Below are positions 14,732 through 14,952 of a stretch of 14,952 nucleotides of DNA, piece by piece. Source of the DNA: JAMWDF01 sp964645405 (GTDB lineage: Bacteria; Ratteibacteria; UBA8468; B48-G9; DSTR01). The DNA lies in NCBI GenBank assembly GCA_964645405.1, contig CAZYCA010000030.1, forward strand, positions 1 through 14,952, given 5' to 3'. The notes under the pieces were generated by a model. It made no database searches and was not told where the DNA came from. It worked only from the letters and a program-made list of their open reading frames with translations. A program made the translations under genes and the position numbers. Position 1 is the first letter of the stretch. The number at the start of each line of letters is the position of its first letter.

Positions 14732-14952
14732 ATGCTGGTAAGATTTCATGAGAGCCAGAAGTACGAGCGGATTTATTTGAGGAGTTACCAGGACCCGATA
14801 AAAGCTGAATATGACCTGGAACAATACCGGAAAAAGTACAATTATTACCGGCCGCATCAGGCATTGAATTATAGAGTACAGGCAGAAATTTACTCAATAA
14901 ACAACCTGGTGGATTACACATTAAAAACAGGACAAGTTGTTCCTAATTTGAC
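14732..14952 (+). pseudogene. C-terminal fragment of an IS3-type (rve/DDE) transposase, continuing past the right edge
   Basis: An open frame (mod-3 phase of 14732) reads KYERIYLRSYQDPIKAEYDL and then YNYYRPHQALNYRVQAEIYS. This matches the end of the integrase core of IS3-family OrfB proteins, where 'K-x-E-x-V/I-Y-L-x-x-Y' is followed by 'Y-N-x-x-R-P-H-x-A-L-x-Y-x-x-P-A-E-x-Y'. The parts that would carry the two catalytic Asp residues are absent, and no such sequence is found on the other side of the IS1634-family element. The fragment is therefore a remnant, not simply a gene split by that element. The ATG at 14732 is only a convenient start. The frame is still open at the window edge, so the end of the gene is unseen. 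An IS481-type origin is the main alternative. Confidence 0.7.

Noticed and set aside
1..14952. CRISPR arrays, tRNA or rRNA genes
   Set aside because: No regularly spaced repeats and no tRNA-like or rRNA-like sequence were recognised on either strand.

Overview
The window looks like a carbohydrate-utilisation region from a Gram-negative bacterium of the PVC type (Lentisphaerota, Kiritimatiellota or a related candidate phylum), probably uncultured. The pointers are a GntR-type regulator joined to a LacI-type sensor, a prepilin-like protein with both the GFTLIE leader and an H-X9-DG tail, a very large secreted glycoside hydrolase, and a stand-alone uroporphyrinogen-decarboxylase-family protein beside a 4Fe-4S protein. 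The taxonomic guess rests on gene content alone.

Layout. Positions 1-90 (minus) hold the first 30 codons of a TIM-barrel sugar isomerase/epimerase that leaves the window. A divergent intergenic region carries a near-consensus sigma-70 promoter (205-233). From about 243 to 9758 everything runs on the plus strand, tightly spaced: a regulator (HTH piece 243-491, sensor piece 515-1393, in different frames), a prepilin-like protein (1393-2106), a secreted GH42-like multidomain glycoside hydrolase (2144-6316), a frameshifted 4Fe-4S epoxyqueuosine-reductase-like protein (6359-7322), a GH29 alpha-L-fucosidase (7342-8538) and a URO-D family protein (8592-9758). A minus-strand operon converges on it with a 1-base gap: M55 D-aminopeptidase DppA-like (11735-12509, frameshifted), amidohydrolase (10790-11716) and SGNH hydrolase (9760-10812). 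The right end is mobile DNA: an IS1634-family element with 22-bp inverted repeats (12646-14678), then the C-terminal piece of an unrelated IS3-type transposase (14732 to the window edge).

Likely joint role. The plus-strand operon reads as a sugar-responsive unit. The regulator would sense a glycan product, the large hydrolase and the fucosidase would release monosaccharides, and the divergent isomerase would process them. The 4Fe-4S and URO-D family proteins might act on a modified, for example methylated, sugar; this is inference. The minus-strand operon is hydrolytic (D-amino peptide, amide or lactone, ester) and may be unrelated in substrate.

The most striking feature is that three genes, the regulator, the 4Fe-4S protein and the DppA-like peptidase, are each broken by an apparent single-base frameshift with good protein homology on both sides, while the large hydrolase and the transposase are intact. 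Either the sequence contains indel errors, or the locus is decaying. The DppA break also lies at the edge of an AT-rich block of about 1.1 kb (roughly 10850-11940).
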